Below are positions 7,775 through 18,354 of a stretch of DNA of 64,000 nucleotides, in pieces. Each line of letters begins with the position of its first letter. Position 1 is the stretch's first letter. The DNA is taken from positions 1-64,000 of the forward strand of contig JAUZOO010000009.1 of the NCBI GenBank assembly GCA_030706405.1, read 5' to 3'. Both the position numbers and the translations under genes were made by a program. The notes beneath the pieces were generated by a model, which had not been told where the DNA came from, did not search any database, and saw only the letters and a program-made list of their open reading frames with translations. The DNA is from Bacteroidota bacterium (GTDB taxonomy: Bacteria; Bacteroidota; Bacteroidia; Bacteroidales; JAAUTT01).

Positions 7775-10186
7775 TTATATTTTTTGTCTTCTTACCCGAT
7801 TGTAATCAATGTAGTATAATACTTTAACAGAAAGGCTGTTTGATGGGTTTATCCACGTTTTGCCCAGATTGTTCCAGTAGCTGCGGATAACGGTATTCTG
7901 ATCGGCATATGCTGCATTTTTCCATGCCACTGAGAGTTCTGAGCCGGGTGCAAATATCCATCGGAAAATCATATCGACGGTAAAAGCATTGTAATTCTCG
8001 TCCTTGTTTTGGGAATAAAGCGGATCGGGTTTCAATGAACCGTTTTGCAGCAACAGATAATAATTTTTATTCCCGTTGCCCGACCAATAATGGCGAACTC
8101 TTAGGTTGAACCCGGCTTTATTGTTCAGAATGTACGATGCGGATAGAATATTTTCGAACATCCGGACGTTTCGTTTGGCGAAATAGATCGTGTCGTTATT
8201 ATTCGTTTTATCGGCAAAACCGATGTTGTTAAATGCGTTGTTAAAACTTAAACTATAAGTAAATTGAGCGTGCTGCCCGAGTTGGATACGGGCACTTGCA
8301 TCGCCGTAATAAGAAACGTAATCCGATGAGGGCTGTCGGGTATTTCCAAAATGTAGGTATAAGTACAATGCTTTGCGGGCATCGCTACTCAGATTCAGAT
8401 TATACCAGTAATAATGGGGGCTGCGATAATAGCGGCCTTTTACGCGAGGCTCAAAATAGTCCTGTTTATCGGTTCCGAACCCTCCATTAGTATTAAAGTT
8501 GTAATTATTTTTAAAAAGGACGTTGGCATTATACCCCATCTCGTGGTTAAAAACTGCCGATGGGTTGAATATTCGGTAATAATCCCACCAGACATTACCG
8601 TTGCATTCGCGAATGATCCAGAATGGTTCGATCACCTGAGAATAAATCCATGATTCGGTAAGTAGTATATTGTTTCGTTGAAGATAGCCTAGGTCGTTAG
8701 GATTATATTTGTCGGAATAGACGTTTTGTAAAACGCCGTACTGGAGGTTACCCTTGTTTTTTTCCAGTCCCAGACTGCCATAAAAACCGGTTTCGTGCGA
8801 AGTTTCGCCCCTTGAACTCAATCCTCCTTTGCCTTTTAGGGCGAATGTTTTTGATTTGTCTCTGAACTGAAATTCGGTAGCGGCGACATTTGCTGAAAAA
8901 GAGCTGTTAGCCATCGATACATTCGTATTTATCAGGCTGATGTATGAATTGTTTTTCAATGATTTGTCCACAACCATTACATTATAGTTGGTAAGGGGCT
9001 GAACATTTACATTGCGCGTATTTCCGGTGATGGTGTCGAGCAGTTTGGCGTATGAATTGAGCGAAATGGCATTTAGCACGCCTATACCCCAGCCGTCTTT
9101 GGTGCGTCCGGAGATTTTGGTTGCATTAATAAGTTGTGTTTCAGTTGGGTTGAAATCGATAACCTCGTGGTTATTTAGAGCATCGTTGGCCTTATACGAG
9201 AATTTGGGCGTGGCTCCAATGCGGCGTGTGTAAAAAATTCCGCCTCGTTGAAATAGCTCAGTTCCTTCGGTGAAAAACTGGCGTTTTTCGTCGTAATACA
9301 ACTCGTAAGGGGAGAGGTTCAGCTTTTTGTCGTCCGATTGTATCTGGCCGAAATCGGGAATAAGCATCATATCAAGCGTAAAACTTTCGCTGAGTCCATA
9401 TTTCACATCCATGCCTCCTTTATACAAAAAATCGGTTGATTTGCCAGGCTTAGATTCGGCATAGGTTGACATATAAGGACTAAAAGATAGGCGTACCGGA
9501 GGTTTTATGTCTTTTATGCCCGACAATTGGCCTTCTTCGTGAATAAAGCCGGAAATTTTACGATCGATAAAACTCCACGAGTTGTTGGAATTATACCGTC
9601 GGATATTACGAAACATATTTAAGCCCCAGGTATTTTCTATTTTTCCTGAAAAGCGCAACGCCGAAAATGGGATACGCATTTCGACTATCCAGCCGTCTTT
9701 GGTTACACGGGTTTTACTTTCCCATACGGCATTCCAGCTGGCATCCTCATTATCACCATCGCTTTTTACAGCCTTTACATCAATTTGAACACCGGCAGGA
9801 GTGATGAAAAAACCAAAAGCCAGTTGTCCCTGGTTGTAGGGATCGATGTAAACCCCAAAATAATCGGACATTCCGGTATTATCCCTTTCGGTAAGAAAGT
9901 TGAAGATGCTATCCGGTGCGCTGTCGTAAAGCCGGGCGCCAACATAAATAGCCGTTTGGTCGTAAAAAAAGTAAACCTCCGATGGTTGAAAGGCTGGTTT
10001 GCCATTGTAAGGTTGTAGTTGTACAAAATCTTTTGCCGGTTTTACCTGACTGTACACAGGTTCGTCGAGTTGTGCATCTATAGTGAGAGGAGTAGTTATA
10101 CGGAGCGCTTCCACGCTTTTTTTCTCTTGCGCAGAAATATTTATTGTAATCCAAAGTAATGCTATAAGCCGAACCGTATGCTTCAT
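7775..10186 (-). CDS. DUF5916 outer-membrane protein with a CBM9-like N-terminus
   Basis: 803 residues with a signal peptide (ending NISAQ). Residues about 30-225 form a CBM9-like beta-sandwich (ITTPLTIDAQLDEPVY, VYFFYDQTAIYVGARLYD). The rest is the DUF5916 region, with the family hallmark DEKRQFFTEGTELFQRGGIFYTRRIG at about 295-320, and appears to be an outer-membrane beta-barrel with many aromatic strands. The family is common in Bacteroidota and is suspected to act in carbohydrate handling, but no function is established. The GH2 gene downstream is separated by 146 bp and may be independently transcribed. Confidence 0.85.
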   Translation of the reverse strand: MKHTVRLIALLWITINISAQEKKSVEALRITTPLTIDAQLDEPVYSQVKPAKDFVQLQPYNGKPAFQPSEVYFFYDQTAIYVGARLYDSAPDSIFNFLTERDNTGMSDYFGVYIDPYNQGQLAFGFFITPAGVQIDVKAVKSDGDNEDASWNAVWESKTRVTKDGWIVEMRIPFSALRFSGKIENTWGLNMFRNIRRYNSNNSWSFIDRKISGFIHEEGQLSGIKDIKPPVRLSFSPYMSTYAESKPGKSTDFLYKGGMDVKYGLSESFTLDMMLIPDFGQIQSDDKKLNLSPYELYYDEKRQFFTEGTELFQRGGIFYTRRIGATPKFSYKANDALNNHEVIDFNPTETQLINATKISGRTKDGWGIGVLNAISLNSYAKLLDTITGNTRNVNVQPLTNYNVMVVDKSLKNNSYISLINTNVSMANSSFSANVAATEFQFRDKSKTFALKGKGGLSSRGETSHETGFYGSLGLEKNKGNLQYGVLQNVYSDKYNPNDLGYLQRNNILLTESWIYSQVIEPFWIIRECNGNVWWDYYRIFNPSAVFNHEMGYNANVLFKNNYNFNTNGGFGTDKQDYFEPRVKGRYYRSPHYYWYNLNLSSDARKALYLYLHFGNTRQPSSDYVSYYGDASARIQLGQHAQFTYSLSFNNAFNNIGFADKTNNNDTIYFAKRNVRMFENILSASYILNNKAGFNLRVRHYWSGNGNKNYYLLLQNGSLKPDPLYSQNKDENYNAFTVDMIFRWIFAPGSELSVAWKNAAYADQNTVIRSYWNNLGKTWINPSNSLSVKVLYYIDYNRVRRQKI

Positions 10187-10582
10187 GGGAGTATTTTCAC
10201 AATTAACAGATTCTGCACTAGAATAGTTTAGGTTAAACAGGCCACATCGGTGAATAAATTTACGGAATCCTCAAAACCAAAGGTATGACTGGACACGAAC
10301 TTACACCAAACAATTTAGATATTTTTAAAACATGAGAATAGGAGAAATCGGATTAATATTCTTATGTATTATTTTTAAAAGCTGTACCGTTTAACCTAAA
10401 CTAATTTTTATTAGAAGACTAAATGTGAATATTGTATAAAAGAATATTATTTTATATTTGAACCCTGATTAATATGGATAGTAAGGGATAGCGATATTTT
10501 GTTTAATTAAGTTTATCGTAGTTAGAGTGATTTTAATTTTAATATTGTCAAGGTTTAATAATAAGTTAATAATCAAATTAAA
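10187..10582. other. 396-bp AT-rich intergenic region between divergent genes
   Basis: No ORF or RNA gene recognised. The right part holds a candidate promoter for the lipoprotein gene. Nothing else convincing is seen. Confidence 0.6.
10432..10460 (+). promoter_or_regulatory. Candidate Bacteroidota promoter for the SHOCT lipoprotein
   Basis: TTG at 10432-10434 and TATATTTG at 10453-10460 (a full TAnnTTTG match) are separated by 18 bases, consistent with the -33/-7 arrangement of Bacteroidota housekeeping promoters. It implies a 5' leader of about 115 nt. Confidence 0.45.
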
Positions 10583-11191
10583 ATGGAAATGGTTAAAAAT
10601 TTACAAGGATTAACAAAACTGTTTTTTTCTTTAGCATCTGGTGCTATTTTGTTTTCAAGCTGTGCAACAATCATTGGTGGAAGTAATTATTATGCCCATG
10701 TAACTGTTGCAGATCATCCTAATGCAGCTATTTCATATAAAGGAGAAGTTAGGGGACAGGGTTATGCAGCTTTTAAAGTGCCTCGAAGGGAGGCTAATAT
10801 TTTTTCGGTTACCGTAAAAGAGCAAGGTTGTGATGAACAAAATTTTGATTTTAAAGAAAGAACATTCCGGGGTTGGGCTCTCTTTGGAACTATTATAACT
10901 TGGACAGGGGTAATCGATGGAATTCCATTACCATGGGGCGTTGTTGTTGATGCAGCTTCAGGTGCTTTTTGGAAACCGGACATAAATGAAAAAGGTGTAA
11001 CTAAAACAGATTATAAACATTATAATTATCATATTGATTATACAGGTTGCAAAACCGATCAAAATAAAGATAGTAAAGCTGTTATAAAAACTAAAGTAGA
11101 AAGGCTATCTGAGCTTAAAGATTTAGTAACTAAAGGCCTTATAACACAGGAAGAATATGATAATGAAAAAAAGAAGATAATTGTGGAATAA
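10583..11191 (+). CDS. Small lipoprotein with a C-terminal SHOCT-like motif
   Basis: 202 residues. A hydrophobic N-terminus leads to the lipobox LFSSC with the lipidated Cys at 27, so this is an envelope lipoprotein. A PEGA-like beta module (about 35-80: HPNAAISYKGEVRGQGYAAFKVPR) and a short hydrophobic hairpin (about 95-130) follow. The last 30 residues (LSELKDLVTKGLITQEEYDNEKKKII) match the SHOCT oligomerisation motif. The second Met (codon 3) is an equally possible start. AT-rich relative to the enzyme genes. Function unknown. Confidence 0.7.
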   Translation: MEMVKNLQGLTKLFFSLASGAILFSSCATIIGGSNYYAHVTVADHPNAAISYKGEVRGQGYAAFKVPRREANIFSVTVKEQGCDEQNFDFKERTFRGWALFGTIITWTGVIDGIPLPWGVVVDAASGAFWKPDINEKGVTKTDYKHYNYHIDYTGCKTDQNKDSKAVIKTKVERLSELKDLVTKGLITQEEYDNEKKKIIVE

Positions 11192-11244
11192 TACTACTTG
11201 ACCTTTTTTAACAAAGTAAGGTAAGTGTTGTTTATCAAAATTTG

Positions 11245-11284
11245 AACCCCGCCAGGGCAATAATTAGCCTGGCGGGGTTTTTTA
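11245..11284 (+). terminator. Rho-independent terminator
   Basis: Perfect GC-rich stem AACCCCGCCAGG / CCTGGCGGGGTT with an 11-nt loop, then a run of T's, about 50 bases after the lipoprotein gene. Confidence 0.92.
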
Positions 11285-11375
11285 TGAGGAATTTAAACAG
11301 ATTATTAGTCGAGACGAAATAAAATAAAACTTATATTAGCATAATTATCCCTGCATAATTTAAAAAGACATAACA

Positions 11376-11873
11376 ATGAAAAAGCTTCTTTTGCTAGTCT
11401 TGTGTAACTTTATAATCACAGCTATTACCCTTGCTCAATCCATTAGCGGAACCTATGCCATACAAAATACGGCTACTCATAAGAACCTTAGACCCTATGA
11501 AGCCGGCGGCCAAAATGGCAATAGAATTGTATTGTATAATCATGTGGATTGGAAGTGTATGACCTGGAAATTTATTCATGTTGGCGATAGCACGTACCAA
11601 CTCCAAAACCTTTTTACCTCTAAAACTTTTCAGCCCAAAGATGTTCCTGCAAAAAATGGGACTTCTTTGGAACAACAACCTTTATCATCTTCTGCATTAC
11701 AACAATGGGAGTTTATTAAAGCCTCAAACAATAGTTATTACGTACGTCTTAAGGGTACCCGGCTATACATTACAGCTTCTTCTGCCCAAACTAATTCTGA
11801 CATCATATTACAAGAAAAGCAAAGTGCCGCTTTACAATTATGGAGTTTAGTTGCTCAGAACCCAAGCATGTAG
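11376..11873 (+). CDS. Secreted ricin-type beta-trefoil (RICIN) protein
   Basis: 165 residues: signal peptide 1-21 (ending TLAQS) and a single ricin-B-like lectin fold over about 22-160. Three subrepeats are visible, each with the pattern aromatic-x-hydrophobic-x-N and a final hydrophobic-W: SGTYAIQN...CMTWKF, STYQLQN...LQQWEF, NSYYVRL...LQLWSL. It has no attached catalytic domain, so it is probably a carbohydrate-binding or structural secreted protein. Function unproven. Confidence 0.8.
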   Translation: MKKLLLLVLCNFIITAITLAQSISGTYAIQNTATHKNLRPYEAGGQNGNRIVLYNHVDWKCMTWKFIHVGDSTYQLQNLFTSKTFQPKDVPAKNGTSLEQQPLSSSALQQWEFIKASNNSYYVRLKGTRLYITASSAQTNSDIILQEKQSAALQLWSLVAQNPSM

Positions 11874-11891
11874 ATTCACAAAAGCGATAAT

Positions 11892-12497
11892 TTATTTAAA
11901 CCGCGGAAGGTGTATCCGATTTAACTTGGAAAGTATCCGTAGGCCTACAATCAGGCTGATACAACAAAAAATGCAGATGTCGGGGTTTAAGCCCAGTTTT
12001 AATAATAATATGAATATCAACCCTCCAATAAAGCAAGCGGTTGCATAAAACTCATTATTCTTTAATAAATCAGGGATGTTGTTGCATAAAATATCTGTAA
12101 CAAGGCCACCGAAAGTTGCTGTTATTACTCCCATAATTACCGAGTAAACATCGCCGATGCCTGCGTTCAGACTAATTTTTATGCCGGCTATGGTAAACAT
12201 GCCTAAGCCTATAGCATCGGTTATAAAAATAGTGCGGTTAAATTTTGCAATATTTGTTTTTAGTAGAAAAGTAATTAACAAGGCACTGATTACCAGTCCT
12301 AATGCAATATAGTCGTTCATCCAGTTTACCGGTTTTATGCCTAAAAGCATGTCGCGGATCGTACCTCCTCCATAAGCCGTAGAGAAGGCAAGAACAGCCG
12401 CGCCAAATACATCCATTTTGTGGGTTCGGGCTTTTAAAGCTCCAGTAACAGCAAAAACGAATGTACCGCAGTACGTAATAATATTTAACCAATTCAT
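11892..12497 (-). CDS. TRIC-family (UPF0126/YadS-like) membrane cation channel
   Basis: 201 residues with about seven predicted membrane segments in two repeated halves. Hallmark glycine motifs appear in both halves: AYGGGTIRDMLLG near residue 45 and TATFGGLVTDILCN near residue 128. Bacterial TRIC proteins form trimeric potassium-permeable channels in the inner membrane. No operon partner. Confidence 0.85.
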   Translation of the reverse strand: MNWLNIITYCGTFVFAVTGALKARTHKMDVFGAAVLAFSTAYGGGTIRDMLLGIKPVNWMNDYIALGLVISALLITFLLKTNIAKFNRTIFITDAIGLGMFTIAGIKISLNAGIGDVYSVIMGVITATFGGLVTDILCNNIPDLLKNNEFYATACFIGGLIFILLLKLGLNPDICIFCCISLIVGLRILSKLNRIHLPRFK

Positions 12498-12618
12498 TTC
12501 TAATCTCCGTTTAAATTAGGCCGCAAAGAAAGCTATAAATTGCGAATTTTTTATTCCATTGAAGATTAGATGTTAAGAGAAGGCTGGCTGAGTAGTGTTA
12601 TGCTAAAATTTGTTGGTT

Positions 12619-12689
12619 GGACACTTTCAGGTTCTCCAAATGTTGGAAAACCGAAGGGACCTTTCAAGGCCGTCATAGTTGGAAGTGTC
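12619..12689. other. Nested inverted repeats, candidate structured element
   Basis: In the 288-bp gap between two genes, outer arms GGACACTTTC (12619-12628) and GAAGTGTC (12682-12689) enclose a hairpin at 12630-12652 (GGTT-c-TCCAA / TTGGA-a-AACC, ATG loop) and a weaker CCT/AGG pairing further on. A second small hairpin, TCTAAC/GTTAGA, lies at 12739-12753. The nesting suggests a folded RNA or a small transposon-like remnant. I do not recognise a known RNA family. Confidence 0.3.
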
Positions 12690-12785
12690 AATTGGAATAA
12701 AAAATAGTTTTGATGATTGGGACTGGACAAGTACATAGTCTAACGAAGTTAGATTGGGCAAAAACTGAGATAACATAAAATGTAG

Positions 12786-13559
12786 CTAAAAGGAAAGACA
12801 GCTATAGTCATCTGGTAATTTTCGTGAAAAAGTTTTCATTTTTTCTCTGGATAGATTCTTGGTTATCTTAAAATTATCCCGATAAAGTATTTGTGACATA
12901 ATAGGGTACTGGTAAAGCTTATTTACATTTACTAATTCATTATTTTTCAAATTATAGATGTTAAATAACCAATAATTGTGCTTGCCATAATTTTGAAATG
13001 ATTGAGTAATGATCTCATAATTGCCATCTCCGTTTAGATCTCGCTCTTTCCTGTAATTGAAATCCATATATAAATCAGTAAACGATATTTTAGTAAAACC
13101 TCCATCGGGTCTTTGGAAAAAGTAGATTACTTGTGCGTAGAAATTAAACGCCCCACATCCTAAGTTTAAAAAATAGATTTTTAAGTCATTTAGGTGGTCG
13201 CCATTGTAATCTGCTACGAAGGCTGTATCTGGTTTGTTTCCTCCATCTAAACCAGATAAGCCTAAAGGAAACTTCTCAATATAATTAACGACTTGGTTTT
13301 TATTACGGAATAGGCTTATTGCTGAACTATTGAGCATATCTTCATCAGATGAAGTTACCCGGAATATTAATGAGTCGTGATTGTTAAAAAACTCAGGAAT
13401 GGCTAGTATATAATCAAACCGGTTTTTATTTTTTGTTGTATCGCTGACTTTCCAGTCATTAAATACCCTATCGCTTATGGCTGGATACTTTTCGAAAGGA
13501 TATTGACTAAAAGAATTTAAAGAAATTAAGAACAACAATATTGATAAAATAGCCTTCAT
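12786..13559 (-). CDS. Secreted protein with FG-GAP/VCBS-like calcium-binding loops
   Basis: 257 residues from the ATG at 13559, chosen because MKAILSILLFLISLNSFSQ is a clean signal peptide; an upstream ATG at 13586 would put nine polar residues before it. Two calcium-loop motifs of the FG-GAP/integrin type are visible: DYNGDHLNDLKI and DLNGDGNYEI. No catalytic motif recognised. AT-rich compared with metH next door. Function unknown. Confidence 0.65.
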   Translation of the reverse strand: MKAILSILLFLISLNSFSQYPFEKYPAISDRVFNDWKVSDTTKNKNRFDYILAIPEFFNNHDSLIFRVTSSDEDMLNSSAISLFRNKNQVVNYIEKFPLGLSGLDGGNKPDTAFVADYNGDHLNDLKIYFLNLGCGAFNFYAQVIYFFQRPDGGFTKISFTDLYMDFNYRKERDLNGDGNYEIITQSFQNYGKHNYWLFNIYNLKNNELVNVNKLYQYPIMSQILYRDNFKITKNLSREKMKTFSRKLPDDYSCLSF

Positions 13560-13706
13560 AATAACGGTGTTATTTGTTTGAGGCAATTATACAAATTTAT
13601 TCCTTGCTTGGTATTTTCGCTCTAATTTTTACAAATTCTACTTCAATTCTTTATTTACAACCATCTTCTATATCATTTTCAATAATAATTCTTTGGCCCT
13701 TTTTGT

Positions 13707-13714
13707 TAATTTTG
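13707..13714 (+). promoter_or_regulatory. Candidate -7 element upstream of metH
   Basis: TAATTTTG matches TAnnTTTG and lies 34 bases before the metH start codon. No convincing -33 TTTG at the expected spacing was found. I see no cobalamin riboswitch in this short leader. Confidence 0.4.
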
Positions 13715-13748
13715 CAGATTCTCAGAATAACTAACAAACTCGACGAGC

Positions 13749-16700
13749 ATGCTCGATATTAAAAAAGAACTAGACAGAAGAGTGCTGGTACTTGATGGGG
13801 CTATGGGCACCATGATACAGCGTTTTAACCTTACCGAAAGTGATTTCCGCGGGGAGCGGTTTGCCCATCATCCTTGCGACCTCAAGGGAAATAATGATTT
13901 GCTTTCTATAACCCGGCCTGATGTGATATTGAACGTTCACGAGCAATATTTGGAAGCAGGGGCCGACATCATCGAAACCAATACCTTTAACGCCAATCGT
14001 ATTTCGCAAGCCGATTACCAGCTCGAAGAATTATCCTATGAGTTGAACCTGACCAGCGCTAAACTGGCACGCCAGGCTGTTGATAAGTTTAACGCCTTGA
14101 CGCGCGATAAGCCCCGTTTTGTGGCCGGAGCTATGGGGCCTACCAATAAAACTGCATCCATGTCGCCCGATGTGAACGACCCCGGCTACCGTGCCGTTTC
14201 GTTCGACGACCTCGTAGCTATTTATACCGAACAAGCCAAAGGATTGCTCGACGGTGGCGTCGATTTCCTGTTGGTCGAAACAGTTTTCGATACCCTCAAC
14301 GCTAAAGCCGCCCTTTTTGCTATCAACGAGTTGATGAAACAGCGCGAGGATCGTATCCCGGTTTCTGTTTCGGCCACCATTACCGATGCCAGCGGCCGTA
14401 CGTTGTCTGGTCAGACCATCGAGGCTTTTCTGCATTCCGTTTCGCACATCGACCTGTTGAGCATTGGCGTAAACTGTGCACTTGGCGCTAAAGATATGCG
14501 TCCGCACATCGAAGAGCTGGCGCGTAAAGCCCCGTTCTACGTGAGTGCTTATCCCAATGCCGGACTGCCCAACCAGTTTGGAGGTTATGACGAAACTCCC
14601 GATCAGATGGGACACCACGTTCACGATTTCCTCGAACATCAGTTTGTCAACATCATTGGCGGATGCTGCGGCACCACGCCCGACCATATCCGCGAGTTTG
14701 CGCGTATTGCGGCTACCATGCCCGTGCGCAAGCCTGTGAAGGATACGCTCGACACTCACCTTTCCGGATTGGAACCGCTCACCATCAGTAAGGACGTTAA
14801 TTTTGTGAATGTCGGTGAACGCACCAACGTGGCCGGCTCCAAAAAGTTTGCCCGTCTTATCCGCGAAGAAAAATACGACGAAGCCCTAGCTATTGCCCGC
14901 GACCAGGTGGAAGGAGGAGCGCAGATTATCGACGTGAACATGGACGATGCCATGCTCGATGCCGAAAAATGTATGGTGCGTTTTTTGAACCTCGTAGCTG
15001 CCGAACCCGAAATTTCGCGTCTTCCGATCATGATCGACTCCTCGAAATGGTCGGTTATCGAAGCAGGTTTGAAATGCGTTCAGGGAAAGGCGATTGTCAA
15101 TTCAATCAGCTTGAAAGAAGGCGAAGAAAGTTTTAAAGAATATGCCCGCAAAATCCGAAACTACGGTGCTGCTGTGGTGGTGATGGCGTTCGACGAAAAG
15201 GGTCAGGCCGACAGCTTTGAACGTCGCATAGAGATTACCCGCCGTGCGTACGACATCTTAACCAAAGAAGTTCATTTTCATCCCCAGGATATCATTTTTG
15301 ATACCAACGTGTTGGCTGTAGCCACCGGTATTGAGGAACATAACAATTATGCTGTCGATTTTATCCGCACTTGTCGCTGGGTGAAGGAAAACCTTCCGCA
15401 TGCCAAGCTGAGCGGCGGTATCAGCAACCTTTCGTTTTCGTTCCGCGGTAACGATGCGGTTCGCGAAGCCATGCATTCGGTATTTCTGTATCATGCCATT
15501 CAGGCCGGTCTCGATATGGGCATCGTAAATCCAGGCATGTTGCAGGTTTATGACGATATTCCCAAAGATTTTCTCGAAAGGGTAGAAGATGTGGTGTTAA
15601 ACCGTCGACCCGATGCCACCGAACGCCTCATCGAATTTGCCGAAACAGTGAAATTCAAGGGCGATAAAAATGTGGTCGCTGTGGACGAATGGCGCAACGG
15701 AACGTTGCAGGAACGCCTCAACCATGCCATGGTAAAAGGCGTGGATTCGTTCATCGAAGCTGACATGGCCGAAGCTCGTAATCACTATCAATATTCGCTC
15801 GACATTATCGAAGGCCCGCTTATGGAAGGCATGAACGTTGTTGGCGACCTCTTTGGTGCCGGGAAAATGTTTCTTCCGCAGGTGGTGAAAAGCGCCCGCG
15901 TGATGAAGAAAGCAGTGGCTTACCTGATGCCTTTCATTGAAGCCGAAAAAGCTTCGAGCGGTAAGCGTTCGTCGGCTGGTAAGATATTGCTGGCCACCGT
16001 TAAAGGCGACGTGCACGACATTGGGAAAAACATTGTGAGCGTGGTGCTGAGCTGTAATAACTTTGAGGTTATCGACCTTGGTGTGATGGTTCCCTGCGAG
16101 AAAATTATTCAGGTTGCCAGAGAAGAACAGGTTGACATCATCGGGCTTAGCGGGTTGATTACCCCGTCGCTCGAGGAAATGGCTCATATTGCCGAAGAAA
16201 TGGAACGCAACAACATGAACATCCCGTTGTTGGTGGGAGGTGCCACAACCTCGAAAATCCATACGGCTGTAAAAATTGCTCCTGCATATAGCCATCCGGT
16301 GGTTTACGTGAAGGATGCGTCCAAGACCGTTCCTGTTGCCAGCAGCCTCATTTCAAAAGAAAATAATAAAGCTTTTATAGCCCGGGTTTCGAAAGAATAT
16401 CAGGATTTGCGCGATGCGTATGCCGGGAAAACTTCGCAGGTGAAATACCTTTCGCTCGAAGAAGCCCGTGCCAACAGTCTCAAAATCGACTGGGCGCAAC
16501 AGCCTCCGGTGAAGCCCAATTTCGTTGGAACCAAGGTTTATAACGATTATCCGCTTACCGAAATCCGCGATTATATCAGCTGGATTTTTTTCTTTATTGT
16601 TTGGCAGTTGAAGGGGAAATATCCGCAAATTCTCGACGACCCGCAGCAGGGCGAAGAAGCCCGCAAGCTGTTTGCCGATGCCCAAAAATTGCTCGACGAG

Positions 16701-17423
16701 ATTATCGAGAAGAAGCTGATTACGGCCAATGGCATTGTGAGCATCCTTCCGGCCAATTCTGTAGGTGATGATATTGAGGTTTATACCGATGAGTCGCGTA
16801 CAGCAGTGATGGCCATATTTAAAAATCTACGAAACCAGGTTCAAAAAGAAGAAGGTGCTCCCAACCTTTGTTTGTCCGATTTTGTTGCTCCTAAATCTTC
16901 CGGAATCCCTGATTATGTCGGTGCATTTGCAGTAACTGCCGGTATTGGCGTGGCCGAAATGGTGAAGAAATTCGAAGCCGACCACGACGATTATAATTCT
17001 ATTATGGTGAAAGCCCTTGCCGATCGTCTTGCCGAAGCATTTACCGAGCTTATTCATCTGAAAGTACGCAAAGAACTTTGGGGCTATGCGCCATCCGAGG
17101 CCATGTCGCTTGACGATCTGTTGCTCGAAAGATATAAAGGCATCCGTCCGGCCCATGGTTATCCGGCTTGTCCCGACCATTCCGAAAAGCGTGTGCTGTT
17201 CGATTTGTTAAAAGCCGAAGAAAAGGCAGGCATTAGTCTTACCGAGAGTTTCTCGATGGTTCCGGCAGCGTCGGTCAGCGGATTAATCTTTGCCCATCCC
17301 CAATCGCGTTACTTCTTTGTTGATAAAATTTCACGCGACCAGGTTGAAGATTATGCCGCCCGCAAAGGCGTAACTCCCGAAATGGTAGAACGCTGGCTGG
17401 CGTCGAATCTGAATTATAAGTAA
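13749..17423 (+). CDS. metH: Cobalamin-dependent methionine synthase
   Basis: Transfers the methyl group of 5-methyl-THF through methylcobalamin to homocysteine. At 1224 residues it has all four modules: the homocysteine/zinc barrel (1-330; Zn ligands C243, C306 and C307 in GVNCALG and GGCCGTTP), the pterin-binding barrel (about 350-610), the cap and B12-binding domain with H756 in DVHDIGKN as the lower cobalt ligand, and the C-terminal AdoMet reactivation domain (about 900-1224; [15 protein letters not shown]). It is followed after 15 bp by metF, which supplies the methyl-folate. As a B12 user it links functionally to the cobalamin cluster about 9 kb downstream. Confidence 0.97.
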   Translation: MLDIKKELDRRVLVLDGAMGTMIQRFNLTESDFRGERFAHHPCDLKGNNDLLSITRPDVILNVHEQYLEAGADIIETNTFNANRISQADYQLEELSYELNLTSAKLARQAVDKFNALTRDKPRFVAGAMGPTNKTASMSPDVNDPGYRAVSFDDLVAIYTEQAKGLLDGGVDFLLVETVFDTLNAKAALFAINELMKQREDRIPVSVSATITDASGRTLSGQTIEAFLHSVSHIDLLSIGVNCALGAKDMRPHIEELARKAPFYVSAYPNAGLPNQFGGYDETPDQMGHHVHDFLEHQFVNIIGGCCGTTPDHIREFARIAATMPVRKPVKDTLDTHLSGLEPLTISKDVNFVNVGERTNVAGSKKFARLIREEKYDEALAIARDQVEGGAQIIDVNMDDAMLDAEKCMVRFLNLVAAEPEISRLPIMIDSSKWSVIEAGLKCVQGKAIVNSISLKEGEESFKEYARKIRNYGAAVVVMAFDEKGQADSFERRIEITRRAYDILTKEVHFHPQDIIFDTNVLAVATGIEEHNNYAVDFIRTCRWVKENLPHAKLSGGISNLSFSFRGNDAVREAMHSVFLYHAIQAGLDMGIVNPGMLQVYDDIPKDFLERVEDVVLNRRPDATERLIEFAETVKFKGDKNVVAVDEWRNGTLQERLNHAMVKGVDSFIEADMAEARNHYQYSLDIIEGPLMEGMNVVGDLFGAGKMFLPQVVKSARVMKKAVAYLMPFIEAEKASSGKRSSAGKILLATVKGDVHDIGKNIVSVVLSCNNFEVIDLGVMVPCEKIIQVAREEQVDIIGLSGLITPSLEEMAHIAEEMERNNMNIPLLVGGATTSKIHTAVKIAPAYSHPVVYVKDASKTVPVASSLISKENNKAFIARVSKEYQDLRDAYAGKTSQVKYLSLEEARANSLKIDWAQQPPVKPNFVGTKVYNDYPLTEIRDYISWIFFFIVWQLKGKYPQILDDPQQGEEARKLFADAQKLLDEIIEKKLITANGIVSILPANSVGDDIEVYTDESRTAVMAIFKNLRNQVQKEEGAPNLCLSDFVAPKSSGIPDYVGAFAVTAGIGVAEMVKKFEADHDDYNSIMVKALADRLAEAFTELIHLKVRKELWGYAPSEAMSLDDLLLERYKGIRPAHGYPACPDHSEKRVLFDLLKAEEKAGISLTESFSMVPAASVSGLIFAHPQSRYFFVDKISRDQVEDYAARKGVTPEMVERWLASNLNYK

Positions 17424-17438
17424 CTAGTAACATAGATC

Positions 17439-18302
17439 ATGAAAATCACCAACATATTCAAAACCCAGGAACGTACCTATTCGTTCGAATTTTTCCCGCC
17501 TAAAGATGAAACCGCTGCGGTAGATTTTGGTATTAACGTTGGTCAGCTGATGAAGCTTACGCCTTCGTTCGTTTCCGTTACTTACGGGGCCGGCGGATCG
17601 ACCCAGGAACGCACTTTTGCGCTGGTCGATTTCCTGCAAAATAAGATTGGGCTTAACACTATGGCGCACTATACCTGTGTAAATGCTTCGAGCGAGAAGA
17701 TTGCCAAAGATTTAAATTACCTGAAAGAAATTGGCATTAAAAACCTGATGTTGCTTCGTGGTGACCCTCCCAAAGGGCAAGGAGCATTTATCCCTCATCC
17801 TGAAGGCTTTGCACATGCCAGCGAACTTGTTGAATTTGCAAAACATCAGCATCCGTTTTGTATTGGCGGTGGGGCTTATCCGGACAAACATCCGGAAGCG
17901 CTTGACTTCGACACGGATATTGTTAACCTGAAACGCAAGGTCGATGCCGGGGCCGATTTTTTGATTACCCAGTTGTTTTTTATCAACGAACGCTATTTTA
18001 CGCTTGTTAAAAAAGCCCGTGAAGCTGGTATTCGTTGCCGCATCATCCCGGGAATTATCCCGATAACCTCGTACGGACAGATTAAACGTTTTGGGGATAT
18101 GAGCGGTTCTACCATTCCGGAAGAGTTAATCCGCCAGATGGAACCGTATCAGAATAATCCGGATAAGATTTATCAGATCGGGATGGATTATGCCATACGG
18201 CAATGCCGCGACCTTTTGGTGATGGGTGCTCCCGGCATTCATTTTTACACCCTGAATAAGTCGCGTGCTACGATTGAGATTTTTGAATCGCTGTTGAAAT
18301 AG
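17439..18302 (+). CDS. metF: 5,10-methylenetetrahydrofolate reductase
   Basis: 287 residues, close to the usual bacterial MetF length (about 295). FAD-binding TIM barrel with the catalytic Glu at 17 in YSFEFFPPKD, TYGAGGST, and NLMLLRGDPP for FAD binding. It makes 5-methyl-THF for MetH, encoded immediately upstream, and is probably cotranscribed with it. Confidence 0.96.
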   Translation: MKITNIFKTQERTYSFEFFPPKDETAAVDFGINVGQLMKLTPSFVSVTYGAGGSTQERTFALVDFLQNKIGLNTMAHYTCVNASSEKIAKDLNYLKEIGIKNLMLLRGDPPKGQGAFIPHPEGFAHASELVEFAKHQHPFCIGGGAYPDKHPEALDFDTDIVNLKRKVDAGADFLITQLFFINERYFTLVKKAREAGIRCRIIPGIIPITSYGQIKRFGDMSGSTIPEELIRQMEPYQNNPDKIYQIGMDYAIRQCRDLLVMGAPGIHFYTLNKSRATIEIFESLLK

Positions 18303-18354
18303 GGTATTTTTAGCCTGAGGAATCTTTATATTAAACAAACTGACTTATTTAAAT

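Noticed and set aside
13587-13748. Second cobalamin riboswitch upstream of metH
   Set aside because: Leader is short and AT-rich and lacks the B12 box and the other conserved aptamer blocks.
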